Source of the DNA: Hevea brasiliensis
Taxonomy: Eukaryota; Streptophyta; Magnoliopsida; Malpighiales; Euphorbiaceae
Length of the DNA stretch: 64,000 nt
NCBI RefSeq assembly: GCF_030052815.1
Contig: NC_079505.1
Location: forward strand, 64,465,399 to 64,529,398
Reading direction: 5' to 3'
The notes below the pieces were generated by a model, which saw only the letters and a program-made list of their open reading frames with translations, made no database searches and was not told where the DNA came from. The position numbers and the translations under genes are program-made. Below are positions 32,563 through 45,330 of the stretch, one piece after another (within the stretch, counting starts at the first letter, position 1; each line of letters opens with the position of its first letter).

Positions 32563-35500
32563 TGTAACGCCCTCACTATAGGTAGTCCATACATTTTACT
32601 GTTCAGAAGACTAATGTCTGTTCGAACAGTCAAAATGTCTGAAACTACACCTAAACTATAGTAAGGAGGCATAAATTGAAGAAATAAATGTTAAGAAAAT
32701 ATAAGAAAAATTTAGAGAAAAATAAATTAATGTTTAGAGGATTTTTAAATTAGTACAAAAATAATAAAAATAACTCGATACGCATTATGAAGGGCATTTT
32801 GGTCATTTCACTCCCAGAGGTGAATTTTGACCTAAATGTCAAAATAAAATTTAGAGAATAAAAATAATTAACACAAATTAATATTATGAGTTGAATTAGG
32901 AAATAAGAAGAAAAGAAGAAGAAAAGAAAAATAAGCTTATGAAAATTTAAAACAAAATTAAAGTATAACATATATGGAGTATATAAATACCCACAAAAGA
33001 CAAAAGCTACCTAACTCATCTTCTCCCTCATCTCTTCCCTCTCATTGCCGGCTGCCTTGGTTTCCTTCCTCCACCATTGTTATTCAAGCTTCAAGCTTGA
33101 TTCCTCCCTCATTTCCTCACTAAAACCCATAACAAATTTCATTAAAAATCATCCCCACACTCTAAGGAAGCTATAGATAACCATAAAGAGGAGAAAGGTT
33201 GAAGTTTTGGGAAGCTCAAGTTAGGTCAGTGCACTAATCCCTTTTCTTCTCTTTATTAAACATGAAAATCATGTTTAGCCAAGCATAAATATCATTAGAA
33301 CAAAAAGAAAATCTTGAGGAAAGAACCCTTAAATTTTTGGCAGCCATGGAACTTGATGTTTATTGCTTTTAAGTGATGAAAAATGGTTCCATGAGGATGT
33401 GTGATGAGTTGAAATGTTTGGGTGTTTGATTATGCAGTGTTTGTGAAAATTTAAAACTTTGAAAACTAGGGTTTGTGTAAATGCTTGAGGACTTAGTGTA
33501 AGTGTGGAAATTGACCTATTGAGTTGAGATTGTTGCTTATAAAAGTGTATTGCATGCAAATTGAAGTAAGGAAGTTGAAGGAATTGAGATATTGGGAGTG
33601 TTCAATTTTCTGCAGGTTGGACCCAATGAGTCCAGTGGGTTTATTGACTCATAATTGAAAATATGTGACTCCAATTGGTATGAGGCCAATTGAAGGTGAA
33701 AATAGATTCAAAATAGCCCATTTTTCATGTAGACACCATGCTCAAATTTTTCCAAAATCATGACCAATTCTCTACCCAAACCCGGATGACCAAACACTGA
33801 AACCCAAAAAATGACCAAATGAATAGTACGTGTTCATTTAGTCATAACTCTCTTTATGCTAGTCCAAATGACTTAAAATTACATCAATGGAAAGCTTAGA
33901 CATAGGGCTACACTTTTCATGAGGACCTCTTAACCCAGTTTTTCTTTTAACTAAATCAAATTGTTAGCACCAGTTGAGTCACTAAAACTGCCAACCCAAA
34001 AAATGACCAAATGAAAAGTACGTGTTCATTTGGTCATAACTCTCTCTATACTGGTCCAAATGACCTAAAATTTCATCAATGGAAACGTGATACTTAGGGC
34101 TACAACATTGATTTAGAATCCTTTGCCAAATTCTAAGTGTAAAGACCCTAAAAAGAGGGTCAAACATACTGCCCTGAAGTTGGTTATTGCCCTTATAGGA
34201 CTGAGAGTCTAGGTTAATACGCTGACTATAACTCACTATACCAAGCTTGAAAAATTATGAAATTGTACCTGCGAGTCCCTAAGACATAGAGGAACATATC
34301 TTGTGAAGGAACCTAAGTCTAAAAATGACCATAAAATGATCAAATGACTGGTCAAAGTTTGTTGACCAGAAATTATAAATTCTAGACAGCTTAGAGGCAA
34401 AGGGACCAATTATGGTATTTTGACCATAACTTGAGTTCTATAACCCCAAATTCAGTGATTCAAAAACTGAAATACAAGTTTAAACATAGAGGAGCAATTG
34501 TTATGAAGGAAGTGTGACTAAATAGATATTCTAACCTAGTCAAATTCCTAGATAAAGATAACACATCAACATGAACCTAAAGAAAGGTTCATGGGAAAAA
34601 TGCTATATATGATAATTAAAATACTCATAAGGATAATTAAATATTAAAAATGATATGAATATGTAAATTGAGACTAATGTCCTATTAATATGAAATTAAT
34701 GGTACCAATGAACAGTACCAAAAAAATAGTAACAGTAAATAGTACTAAAATAATTAAAAATGTTTAATTGCCCATAGTATACCTAGACTTATTTATTTAG
34801 TTTGGATAAATTGGTATACTAATTAGGGACTACAGATAGCAGTACTGCCTACCGAGAAAATCATGAACTGACAATATATGTTTGGTATAATTATTCTACA
34901 GGCTATATTCCTACTTACTGGCCATTGTGCCTACTTTATTTCTGGCTTTACAAGCCTGACAGCGGGTCTCGTGCCCGACAGCTGGCCTCGTGCCTGACAG
35001 ACGTATACTGGATAGACATATGGCTGTCTAACCAGTATACACCCGTGCATCTAGCTTTTATAATTTGTTATAGGTTTCTTGGGCACTGATAAAAATTAAT
35101 TAAGACTTAAAATACAATAAGTAATCATAAAAGATCTCGATAATGTTAATTGTTTCCAAAGAGTAATAAAAATGTAAAAGACCCATAAATTATGATTTGC
35201 AGATATTATTTCAATTGTTAAATGATTGTTATTATAAATTATGCACCACTAAGAGTTATGCTTAGTGCGTTGGTTTTCCATCGCAGAGGTAATCAAGATC
35301 ACCCCAAAGAACCGCAATAAAGAAGACCAATAATGCATCGACAGAGCTCGACCGCATCTACCATCGTCGAGTCACCTCACCGGTTTTTTGTATTTTAGTA
35401 GGGCCCATGTATAGACTAGTATTTTGTTCATTATGTCTAGTCATGATGTATTTTATTTTGGACTTGTAATTAAACTTTTGATTGAAATGAAAACTTGTAA

Positions 35501-35680
35501 TTTATTATCTATGAATTTCCATATGAATGCAATAGATGATACTTCATTTTGAGATCTCATAAATAGTTGTGAATGATATGATAAAAGAGAATTTGATATC
35601 GACATGTAATAGGTGATTAGTGGAAACCCGCCAGATGCTAATAAAACAAGAGAGGCTCTGTCCGGGTTTCCATAGAAATA

Positions 35681-35741
<61 letters not shown>

Positions 35742-35870
35742 AAACATAAATTACCTGATTTAAATGACATTAAAATTTACAATATATATGACAAGACAAG
35801 ATAGGGTGCTCCGGCACTGAATGTGGCACTCATCGCTCGGCTACACTGTAGACGGGTGAGGGGTGTCACA
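32563..35870 (+). repeat. Element B 3' LTR
   Basis: Starts TGTAACGCCCTCACT, ends GGGTGTCACA, and is 126 bp shorter than the 5' LTR. It lacks one 190-bp unit but has an extra segment near 34220 (GCTGACTATAACTCACTATA) and an AT microsatellite. TATA box at 32980-32989; hairpin at 35003-35040. Confidence 0.95.
35693..35738. repeat. (AT)n microsatellite, about 23 units
   Basis: Pure AT run in the B 3' LTR. The 5' LTR has only AGATATATATG at the matching site (about 23937), so it expanded after insertion. Tyr-Ile repeats in the minus strand frames are by-products. Confidence 0.95.
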
Positions 35871-37233
35871 TGTAAAGAGCTGACCAACTTAGCAATAACT
35901 TCTTAAGAAAGAACTTCTCGATGAGGCATGCTTTCCTTAGGCTCTGCTAGTTTGGAAACTTTATATCCCTGGTCTCTGCTTGTTCTCCATCTGAGGTAAT
36001 CTTCTATAATGCTTGGCCCTTTAGGCGACCGTTCAATCATGGTGACCCTTTCCCAGGATTTGCAAAATGCTTTTAGTTCTTCCTCTCTGTCGGGTTCATG
36101 ATAGAAATGAGCTTGATGAAACCCTTCAACATTAGGCGTGAACTGGGTTGAGCCGAATTGCCTCATTACCAAAGCTAGGATGTAACTTGTGCACCTAGTC
36201 AGTCCTATCAAAAGTATCAAGTGATTATCTCCTGTACTGAACAAAATGTGTTGGCCCAGAGTCCATAACTTCCTCTAGCAATAGTTGTGACTGTTGAAGC
36301 TTATAATTTGCTCTTGCCATTGTAGTTTATTTTTTGGACTTATAGCCAATCTAGCCATTTTTTCAATGAGAGGCTGGTTGGGATGCCAGGTTAATCCCTT
36401 AGTTTCCAAAGGACAGATGTGGCTGAGGATCCAAAGATGTAGCAATTAGGAATAGCACTTGATAGTTCCCTTACCCTATTATTGGTAATACATCAGAGTC
36501 AAAAAGTTTCTGCGAGGATGGCAGGTATTGGGTTGACATTTTACTTCTCTACTGCCCAGAACATTTCCGTGACACTGTAAGTTATAACTCCCAAAGGCCC
36601 GGGAAACAAGATCAGGTCGTAAATTCCCAAAGTTAGTGCTAACAAAGCCTGTTCGCATTGCTTGCTCTAAATATGTAGATCCAAATGCTTTTTGTTATAA
36701 GTCCAATACCATCCATGTGTGCTTCCCTTAATAGTTTCCTTTGCCTTTTCTTCCTCTGCAGAGATTTTAAGTATATGCGCGAACCGTTTCCAGGTCTGCC
36801 TATGCTAGAGATGTAGATAAATCCGATTCTGTGCCACATAAGGGATTTCTAGCAGCGCCTGATATTCCTCTATAGTGGGAATTGTATTAATATCATTGAA
36901 TGAGAACACCCCATACTTGGGATTCCAAGTTGATAGCCTGGCTTTTAATGCAGGAACTTGTACTCTAACTCATATCAAAGTTGCAATCCTCCCATACTTT
37001 TCCTCAAACTTTACTTTAACATGATTGGGAAATGATTTCCAACTGCTAGATAAATCCTCAAGACCGGTCATTGTAACCTCAACCTTACTTGGATCCAATA
37101 GAGGTAATGGGCCAATGTCTGCCCCTATGTCATCAATCTGTGGGGACTTTGAACTATGAATTAGTTTGGACCATTGTCTAGCATTCTGTTCCTGCCTTTA
37201 AACTCCTTCAGTTAACTGACTCGAGGATGCCAT
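35871..37233 (-). pseudogene. Element C ORF1, N-terminal and central part
   Basis: The ATG at 37231-37233 starts MASSSQLTEGV. Readable pieces: SWKSFPNHVKVKFEEKYGRI, YGVFSFNDINTIPTIEEYQA, LILFPGPLGVITYS, and an open 113-codon piece at 35903-36244 with RFGSTQ-like YILALVMRQFGSTQFTPNVE and DREEELKAFCKSWERV. This matches the plant retroelement ORF1 type (a globular domain with PTIEEYQALL) that precedes gag in Ogre. Stops are frequent. The coiled-coil tail continues at 20657 after B is discounted. Role unknown; its position rules out gag. Confidence 0.75.
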
Positions 37234-38064
37234 TTTAAAGTTTCTGTTTATCCTTTACAGACTCCAATTTACAATACCTGTAGAAAGTAGGTCAGCAGAA
37301 TAAACTTAGGTAATTTGGAATTAAGGTGATGATATCTTTACACCTATCAAGGTAGGAAGGTGTACAGATTATCTTATCAACATAATTCAAAATCACCTTT
37401 AAATTACATAAAAAGTAAAAAGTAAATGAGAGAGTAGAGTAAGAGCAATTATGTCCCTTTTTTCCTATGAATAGAGAGAGTCCTAATACCGGGTAAGTAC
37501 TATCTAATCGGATAGTTCTATCTTACGAGGTAGCTTGCTATGGCTTTTAGCTAGTGTGATAGTTTAGCTCAAGGTTTAATTTTTTAAAGCCACAGGTTCC
37601 CAGATCGTCCCTACTGTAAACAGTAGAGCCTCATTCCATCACCATGATACTAACGGGAGAATTCCACGGGTATCACAGTAGATGGAACAAGTTCCAATCT
37701 GAGCAGAAGCCTTCACAGATGCTAATGGGATAAAACCCACGGGTACCGCTACATGACTTCCTCCTATTCCCTAAAAGGGTAAGAAAGCCCAGGTATAGGG
37801 CTGAAGTGTGTGAGGACATCGTGTAAATAATTAGTGTGTGAAGGGACATATTTACCTCTTCCTTATATGGGGGGGAAATTTAGACAAAAATTGCTATAAC
37901 AAATAAGATAACCAAAATAAGCAAAAATGGTTAGAAAGAATAACAATAATCAATATATTAAGACTTTCGAATTTTGTAAGTTAAGCCCCCTAATTACGGT
38001 TTTAATTTATATGAGCATAAAATTAAATCTATTTTTGGACCTCTAAACCAGGGTTAAGGGGATA
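37234..38064 (-). other. Element C leader between PBS and ORF1
   Basis: About 0.83 kb of non-coding sequence. It has a poly-G run (GGGGGGGAAA near 37869) and AT-rich parts. No gene seen. As in other Ogre-like elements, packaging signals would be expected here, but none can be recognised. Confidence 0.6.
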
Positions 38065-38067
38065 CCG

Positions 38068-38085
38068 TCCCCAGTGGAGTCGCCA
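38068..38085 (-). promoter_or_regulatory. Element C primer binding site (Arg-tRNA type)
   Basis: On the minus strand TGGCGACTCCACTGGGGA lies three bases after the 5' LTR. This is the PBS style of Ogre elements, reported as complementary to an Arg tRNA. Confidence 0.85.
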
Positions 38086-38511
38086 AGCTGTCACAAAGGA
38101 TTTGCGGTCGCTGGACAAATTCTCACCGAAGTGGGAAAAGGGAGGAGTCGCCACTTTAATTTTGAGGGAAATTAAAGAAAACCATTTGTAAAAATAAAAA
38201 TCCACTTTGAAAATAGAGATTCTAGGTTCGGGGTCCGTATATGGGTAGGGAAGGTGTTAGGCACCCCACCTCGTCCCTCAACGAGGGTAAGCAGATTTAA
38301 TGTTATGCTCTATATAAATTGATAATTTAGGGGGTAAAATGATGATGTTAATCCTTTATACAGATAAAAGGAATATTTGATATTTCACTACTTAGGGTTG
38401 CCCAAGAACACGAGTACATGAGATGACCCTTCAGTGAATAGGTGTTGTGTAATGGATTTTGTTGGAGTTTAATTTGAATACTGAATTTGTGATATTTTAG
38501 TTTGAATTTAA

Positions 38512-39110
38512 GCTAAGAGAATTCAGGTAAGAATTCTCTCCCGATCTCTTAATGTATTATGTTAAAATTTAGCTGATTTCGGGTAAGAACTCTCCTCCAA
38601 TCTCCACATATTTTATTTTTTAAGATTTTTGCCCAAAATTCGGGTAAGAACTCTCCTCCGATCTCTTAGTGTTAAGAATTTAAGTTGAGAACTCAGGTAA
38701 GAACTGTCCCCCGATCTCTTAGTGTATTAAGAATTTAAGTTGAGAACTCGGATAAGAACTCTCCCCCAAATTCTTAGTGTATTAAGAATTTAAGTTGAGA
38801 ACCCGGGTAAGAACTCTCCCCCGATCTCTTAGTGTATTAAGAATTTAAGTTGAGAACTCGGGTAAGAACTCTACCCCAATCTCTTAGTGTTAAGAATTTA
38901 AGTTGAGAACTCGGGTAAAAACTCTGCCCCGATCTCTTAGTGTTAAGAATTTAAGTTGAGAACTCGAGTAAGAACTCTCTCCCGATCTCTTAATGTATTC
39001 CGTTAAAGATTAGACTGAGTTCGGGTAAGAACTCTCTCCCGATCTCTTAATATGTTGCGTAAAAAAATTAGGTTAAGTTCGGGTAAGAACTCTCTCCCGA
39101 TGTCTTCATT
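38512..39110. repeat. Tandem array of about 51-55 bp units in C 5' LTR
   Basis: Second copy of the LTR array (AAGAATTTAAGTTGAGAACT, CGGGTAAGAACTCT...). One or two fewer units than the 3' LTR copy by eye. Confidence 0.85.
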
Positions 39111-40147
39111 TATTTGTTAGAATGGTGTTTTATAAGAACTTTGAATTACGAATTCGGATAAAGGGTCCTTCTTGACCCTTTTATGAAGTACCGGAGGCGC
39201 AGGAAACTCGTGAAAGCTTTTCCTAGCCTACGGAACCTTATAACTAGATGGTGGATGAAAGACCAAACTCCTTGCTGATCTTCCGCATGATTGCTTTATC
39301 AGAACTCTTTGATTTGCAACATTCGATCTCTTTTTAGTCGCTCGCCCAGGATCCAAACTTATCTTGATTCCTGATCTTTGTATTATCGCCTGGTTCATTC
39401 CGAGGTCCGATCTCATGACTTATTTGTTTGACCTAATCTTGTTTCCAACCTATTCGACCTTTGCTACACCTATCTTCCTTTATCATTTTTCATTTATTCA
39501 GACCGAAAAACTTTCATGATAAAGTGCTTCTGCCTATATTCTTTAGAGTATTTATGAGTTGCTGATGACTCGAACGTCTACTCTCGAAAGGAATGAAAAC
39601 TATGTGACGATAAATGGGGTTTACGAGTGAATAGAAAAAGAAGGCACAGGAAATAACTACGGGCCTAGATAACCTATTCTGAGATTTAGTGTGACTGGAT
39701 ATAAAAGAAACTTTAAAAGAAAAATAGAGAAAACAAACCAAAGGGATTCAACAAAATGAAAGTTTAGACGCTTACCTGTGGAAAGTTGAGGAGACAGGCG
39801 AGCTGACCCCGGTATCCACAAATCTTAGAGAGATGGAAGCTGATGGCCGAAGGACTTGAGCTTACCCAAGGTAATGGGAATAGATCAGAATGAAGTTGGG
39901 TAATGCACAGATATTAGGGAAGTGTGAATGAGGCAGAGTGAAGATTGTTTCACAAGGTAGTGCACAGGAACTGAAAATGAAAATCTCAGAATTAGGAGCT
40001 CCTTTTGATGAAATACTTTAGAAAACTGGTTTTTAAAGTTTCTCAACACTTTGAAAGCTCCGAATGACAGCTAGCAAGACTAAATCAAAATCCATAGTCT
40101 TTCCATGATAATCACCACCTTTTCCTCTCTACAGTGTTGCATGCAGG

Positions 40148-40155
40148 TATTTATA
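40148..40155 (-). promoter_or_regulatory. Probable TATA box of element C (5' LTR copy)
   Basis: TATAAATA on the minus strand, conserved with 7273-7280. E's insertion at 40550 separates it from most of U3. Confidence 0.5.
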
Positions 40156-40549
40156 GGGATTGGGTGTCCAAAATGAAGGGTCAAGATCTTATTAGGGGGA
40201 GACAGAAGGCTAAGATTCAAAAAGACATAATCTAATGTCTGAGAATTAAAGAGAATCAAAATGGAGGGGCGGGATTCTATTCAGCATATCTGTCCTTTCT
40301 CCCCTTAATCCAACAGTCAAGGGTCTTGCCTTACAAAATGGATCCGAAGGCTAGAATAAAAGGCATTGAATCTACCATCTACTTTTGATCTAACGGCTCC
40401 AGATCCATCCTTACAATTATAATCAACTGTATAGATCAGGATGTATAGGGCTGCTTTAACCGTTTTGGCGTCTGGCAGCTAGGAGGGTGTGCTTGCAAAT
40501 GAGATGTGAGGTGAGGATCTGGTCATGCCTGCAATGCTTTAACTAACTT

Positions 40550-43500
40550 TGCCACACCCAAACCCCTCTGTAAGGCATAACATGATCCCGTAGTATACCT
40601 AATGAATTACTAACTTCATCTACTGATAACTCATTAAATACACTACAAGGGATTTTAAAACTTTTCTTACTTCTTTTTATAGTGGTGAGCACTATTTACA
40701 GGTGTTAAAAAAATTTTGTGAACTTAAGTGAAAGAGATAACACATTTGAATTGTTAGGAATTTCTATAAAAATTTTGGCGGAGTACCATCCATATTTCAA
40801 ACAAAACAGTTCTTCAGAAAACCTGTAAAAAGCACTTCAAATAGATTTCTCAATCTCGACTCTAATAGTTAAACAACACAATATATTTCTCAAGTCAAAT
40901 CCACAATAATTTTTCAAAGACTAAGATAAAAGAAATATAATACAAATTTTACAAGTCAAAATAACTCATAATTTACTTTACAACTTCAATGTACAATTTT
41001 AATTTACAACTGCTCAAAACCAAGAACACTATATACATACAGTGAACATACATTACAGTACAAAATGCAAAATGTGATATACTCAATATACCCGATGATC
41101 TCTTGCTGAATGCACTAGCAGCCTAATCTGCTACCCTATCCGTCTGTCTACCTGCGACAGCAATGAAAAGCTATCACTGAGACAATGTCTCAGTGGTGCA
41201 CAACATTAACCAAATACAACTTTAAATCACAATTCATAAATTATATAAATGGTGGATACGTAAAATCATAGTTAAATTCAAGACAATGAATGTCATAAGG
41301 AATTTAACACAATATCACAATAAATCTCAATAGTCAAACATGGTTAAATTTAAAAGACAGCGAATGTTAATAAGAATTTAAACTGCATTTCACAAATTAT
41401 CAAATCTCATAATAACACAATTTAGTCGAATAATTTAAGAATACAGTGTTGCCAATTCATTCACAACTTAAGCCATGACACAAAATTTCCGATCAATGCC
41501 GCATTGTACACCACGACAAAGCAATCACAACCCCACTAATCGAAATCATTGAGGAAGGGAGCTAGCTATATAATGAGTACTCATCCGATCACCTCAACTG
41601 GTAAACCAGAGAGGGAGAAAAATAAATGATCACGACTCTATAAATGGAGAAGGAAAATAAACGATCACAACCCCATAAATGGAGAAGGAATGATATGATA
41701 CTGTCATGCTAAGTGTGAACACAAAATCAATTCCAAACATTTTATTCAAATGATTCGTGAGAATCCAATAAATTTCCAAAGTCATAATTTCATTCACAAA
41801 ATGCCAACACAGTTCATAAGTAACTTCAATTTCCACAAATCACACTAAATAATTTTCTCCACAGTTTCAAACCATTTACAATGTTTTTCAAGCAATAAGT
41901 ATCCATCAAATATCATTCAAACAATTTTTCACAGTTTTACAATTTAAAACAATAATATACAAATAGTCATAATTTATTTCAATTGAAAATAATTCAAAAG
42001 AAATAGCTGTTGTGCACAAACCTCTCATAACTGTCTCCTGGTCTTGACTCAGTGTTTCTTTCCCTTTCCCTGAGTCTTTGCTAACTAAGAAACACAATTT
42101 GAAGTGTTTCAGTACTTAATTAAACTGTCTCTAACGATAATGCTTGATAAGTAATTCACTGAATGCTATTATTTGCTTAATCAACCTAATATATTGACCC
42201 TCGATGCGTTTTGGGTAAATTAGGTTTTAGTATTACTAATATGTCACATTCGATAGTCTTTTAGGGTTGGTACATGTTACCAATTTCAGTTCCGTGTATA
42301 CTGCATTTTCTTGCAATTTGCTGGATTCCGGGATACTAGTTTGACCTAGCCGGACGACCTAGTTCCCTCAGTTTTTGGGTTTCAGTCAAAACTACAAACT
42401 TATAGATCTATTTCTTATTGCACGCGGCGTCATTCTGAGTTATGTAGACCAAGTTATGGTCATTTTACTATTGCTGGTCAAATTGCACCAAAATTTGTCA
42501 TTTTAGGTCACTTTAGGTCATTTTAGGTTCGGCCAGTTTTTGGACCCGAACTTGTGCAAGCTGTTTGACTTACTTATGGTCATTTCTGGGCTTTGGTATC
42601 TTCATAAGACTTGTAGATATGGGTCTTAACTATTCATGGTTAAAATTTCAGGTCAATTGGACCTGTTTTGAGTGAGTTATAGCCTAAACACTAACTGCTG
42701 CCCAAATGGTCAATTTTCAGGCCTCAATTGCACTTAATCCGGATTTGGTCATTTTTCAAGCTACCTTGCAAGCAGAATTTTAGCAAGCTTCCTTCATGAA
42801 AGTTGGCACATTTTGTGCCTAGTTTCACCTTCAATTGGTTTCATACTAATTGGAGCCACAAACTTAAAGTTATAGGCCTAAAACTCAAACTGCCTTATTG
42901 CATTTCTTCCATACATATCAAGGATCACTCCTAACACTTACCAAACTCAACATTCAAGTCAATTCTGGTTGTACCATAACCTAAACATAATTTACAACAT
43001 ATTATAGGTCATTTTGGCAGCTTACAATTACATTCAACAAACACCATAAAGTGCAGAATTTTTCAACTCAATTACAATAATTCAAGCACCTAACCATAAC
43101 ACTTTTTTCATGTCCAACTTCACACCATCATATATACACTCAAACTGCCATAACATCCAACACAAGTCAACATTAATATACCATAAACCAAGCATGAATT
43201 CCAGCATTCTTCAAGAGTCAACAACCTGCCGCATTAGTGCATTTATAGTCCATTAATTTTCAAGCTTCAAATTTCAATTCATATTTATATATACTAAGTA
43301 TACATCACCCAAACAATTTCCTACACAATATACATTTAATCAATCATTTAATTCATCATTTACAAGCAAAAATAAACTGTCTTCAAAGTGTTTCCATGGC
43401 TGCCAAAAGTACACTTCTCCATTTAAACATCAAACCTCAAAAATTTCTCCATAATTCAAACACCCATAACATCCTTACAAACTTTAATTAAACAATAATC

Positions 43501-44385
43501 AAAAACACAAACTTACCACTTTGGAAATTATTCAAAACCTCACTAATACTTCTTAAAATTGCTATCAAGCTCTTCCTTGTGATGTGGGGATAAACTTTAA
43601 TGAAGCAACCTTGGTGTTTGGAGGTGGAATGGAGGAGATGTGGGAGCTTGAATCAATTGCGGCAATGGAGGATTTGGGAGCTCTTCACTATGGCAATGGT
43701 GGTTTTGAAGGTTGAAGATGAAGTGTGAGTGGAGTAATCTGCCCACTTAATGCATATTATAATCCTTAGTGGTCCACTCACATAAATTAAATCATATTAT
43801 ATGTTTTAATTAATAATTACTCCATTTACCCTCCATTTTTGCTATTTACATTAGGTACCCCTAAATTAATTTTTCATTATATTTTCCAAGTGTAATCTAT
43901 TTATTTTTAATGGACATTTAGGTCAAAAGAAAACTCGAGATGTCAAATGACCACAATGCCCCTGTTCGAGTTGCATTTCCGATTTTTCGGTAACACCGGG
44001 TTTTTTCCGTTTTTCGATTTCTCACTTTTCTTTGTACTAATTATTTAATTTTTCTTTGATATTTCTAATGATATTTATACTTCAATAAATATTTATTTGA
44101 TTTCTAAAAATATTTTCCAGGGTTCCCCGCGGTCCAGGGCTAGTCAACGGTCCACGCCGTGACTTTCCAGTGCGGTCACCCATCGCTAGGGTTCTCGGCT
44201 CACTTAACTTGGTTACACTTCTTTGCTATTATTTTTCCTTTGTTTTTCTTTTATTTTCTTTTCTTGTATTTCATTATTTTATGTCTCCTCACTCATATCG
44301 AAGTGTAGTTCTAGGCATCCTAGCTGTCCGGACAACGCTTGTCACTGGAACAGTAGAACGCACTACCGAACATAGGGGTGTTACA
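40550..44385 (-). repeat. Element E 3' LTR
   Basis: In element orientation it starts TGTAACACCCC and ends near TGGCA (mutated from GTGACA as in the other LTR). Carries a perfect inverted repeat, CACTGAGACA and TGTCTCAGTG around one base, at 41175-41195. Differs from the other LTR by scattered substitutions and a 14-bp indel near 42433. The small open frames in both LTRs (for example 41906-42097) have no domain. Confidence 0.93.
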
Positions 44386-44404
44386 ATTCTCCCCCCCCCC
44401 CCCT
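44386..44404 (-). promoter_or_regulatory. Element E polypurine tract with a G13 run
   Basis: On the minus strand AA, thirteen G, then AGAAT directly precedes the 3' LTR. The inverted repeat AAATTTCG/CGAAATTT lies seven bases upstream (44411-44430). Confidence 0.88.
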
Positions 44405-45330
44405 TAAAATAAATTTCGTCCACGAAATTTTACCCAATAGCCATCTTACAATAGTTATACATTTATTTTCTCCTTTCTATATGATCATATAATCTTCTTT
44501 TCCTCAAATTTGTTTAAGACTTTCAACAATCTAATACAACATTTAATTTATTTGTATAACACCAATCTTCTCTTACTATTGTGCTATCTAATATTTCGGT
44601 TCATGTTCCTTCTTGAATGACTCTTGAGGTCATGTTAGAATCATTTATCTAGTCATTGGTCCTCTGACCATTCTAGTCCATCGTCTTCCTCATATTCGTA
44701 ACATTTCTTTATTATATCTGAATCAACTGTTCAAATTTTTACGTCCATAACTCTTTTTATCTGTCAATATTCTATAACTTACTTCCTTTTGTACTGAACT
44801 ATAACCTTTCGATATTCTAACTTTTGAGTTTTAGATCCCTAAGTAGGATTTTCAAACTTATTTCTAACAATTAAATTCTGTCCTAGCATAACTATACCAA
44901 AACATATGCCATTGGCAACTATTCTCATCTAGGTGTACTATCGGGTAGTACGTAGCTCTACACAATAATCTCAAGTTAGTACTGTAATCTGCAGCTTACA
45001 GTATAAACATCAAGAACATTGCATACTTACTACGATACATTCCAATAGATCAAACTTTCCTATCTTTTATCCTTTTCGAATTCACTGATATCCGAACTTA
45101 TTCTGATTGCAATATCCATTAACAATTACTAACAGTAACATCCTTGCCCTCATCTAGAGCAATTCCATTACTGCATCTTACTTTTACGTCCTCTTGCCTT
45201 AAATTAAGTAGGCTCGCCAATTAGCTTTATAATTTATGGTGTGTCAGAAAATACTTTTCATCGATAAACTCTTGCAAAACTAATTTCACTTATTATTACA
45301 ATCCTTATCTTAAAGGACTATCTCTATACA
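44405..45330 (-). other. Element E non-coding internal segment where pol should be
   Basis: About 0.93 kb between the protease stub and the PPT. On neither strand is there any RT, RNase H, integrase or chromodomain motif. It ends with the inverted repeat AAATTTCG TGGA CGAAATTT. It is AT-rich and full of stops; no gene is seen. Confidence 0.7.

Larger units (their letters stand above)
20658..35870 (+). mobile_element. Element B: Tekay/Del-like chromovirus inserted in ORF1 of C
   Basis: Flanked by a perfect 5-bp target duplication TGTAA (20653-20657 and 35871-35875). LTRs are 3434 and 3308 bp, and start TGTAACGCC and end GTCACA. Without the solo LTR D the element is about 11.66 kb with 4.92 kb internal, close to A (4.85 kb). 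Domain order matches A. LTRs differ by a few percent by eye plus indels. RT active site FIDD is intact but stops are scattered through gag and pol. Confidence 0.95.
38089..40549 (-). repeat. Element C 5' LTR, left piece
   Basis: Starts TGTCACAAAGGATTTGCGG and matches 5149 to about 7673. It ends at AACTT (40545-40549), the left target duplication of E. It contains the tandem array at 38512-39110 and the minus-strand TATA motif at 40148-40155. The LTR continues at 50799. Confidence 0.92.

Noticed and set aside
35453..35770. Minus-strand frames with Tyr-Ile repeats
   Set aside because: Translation of the (AT)n microsatellite in the B 3' LTR.
41906..42097. A 63-codon frame also present at 48306-48497
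   Set aside because: Recurrence is explained by the two LTRs of E; no domain, no promoter and no conservation beyond that of the LTR.
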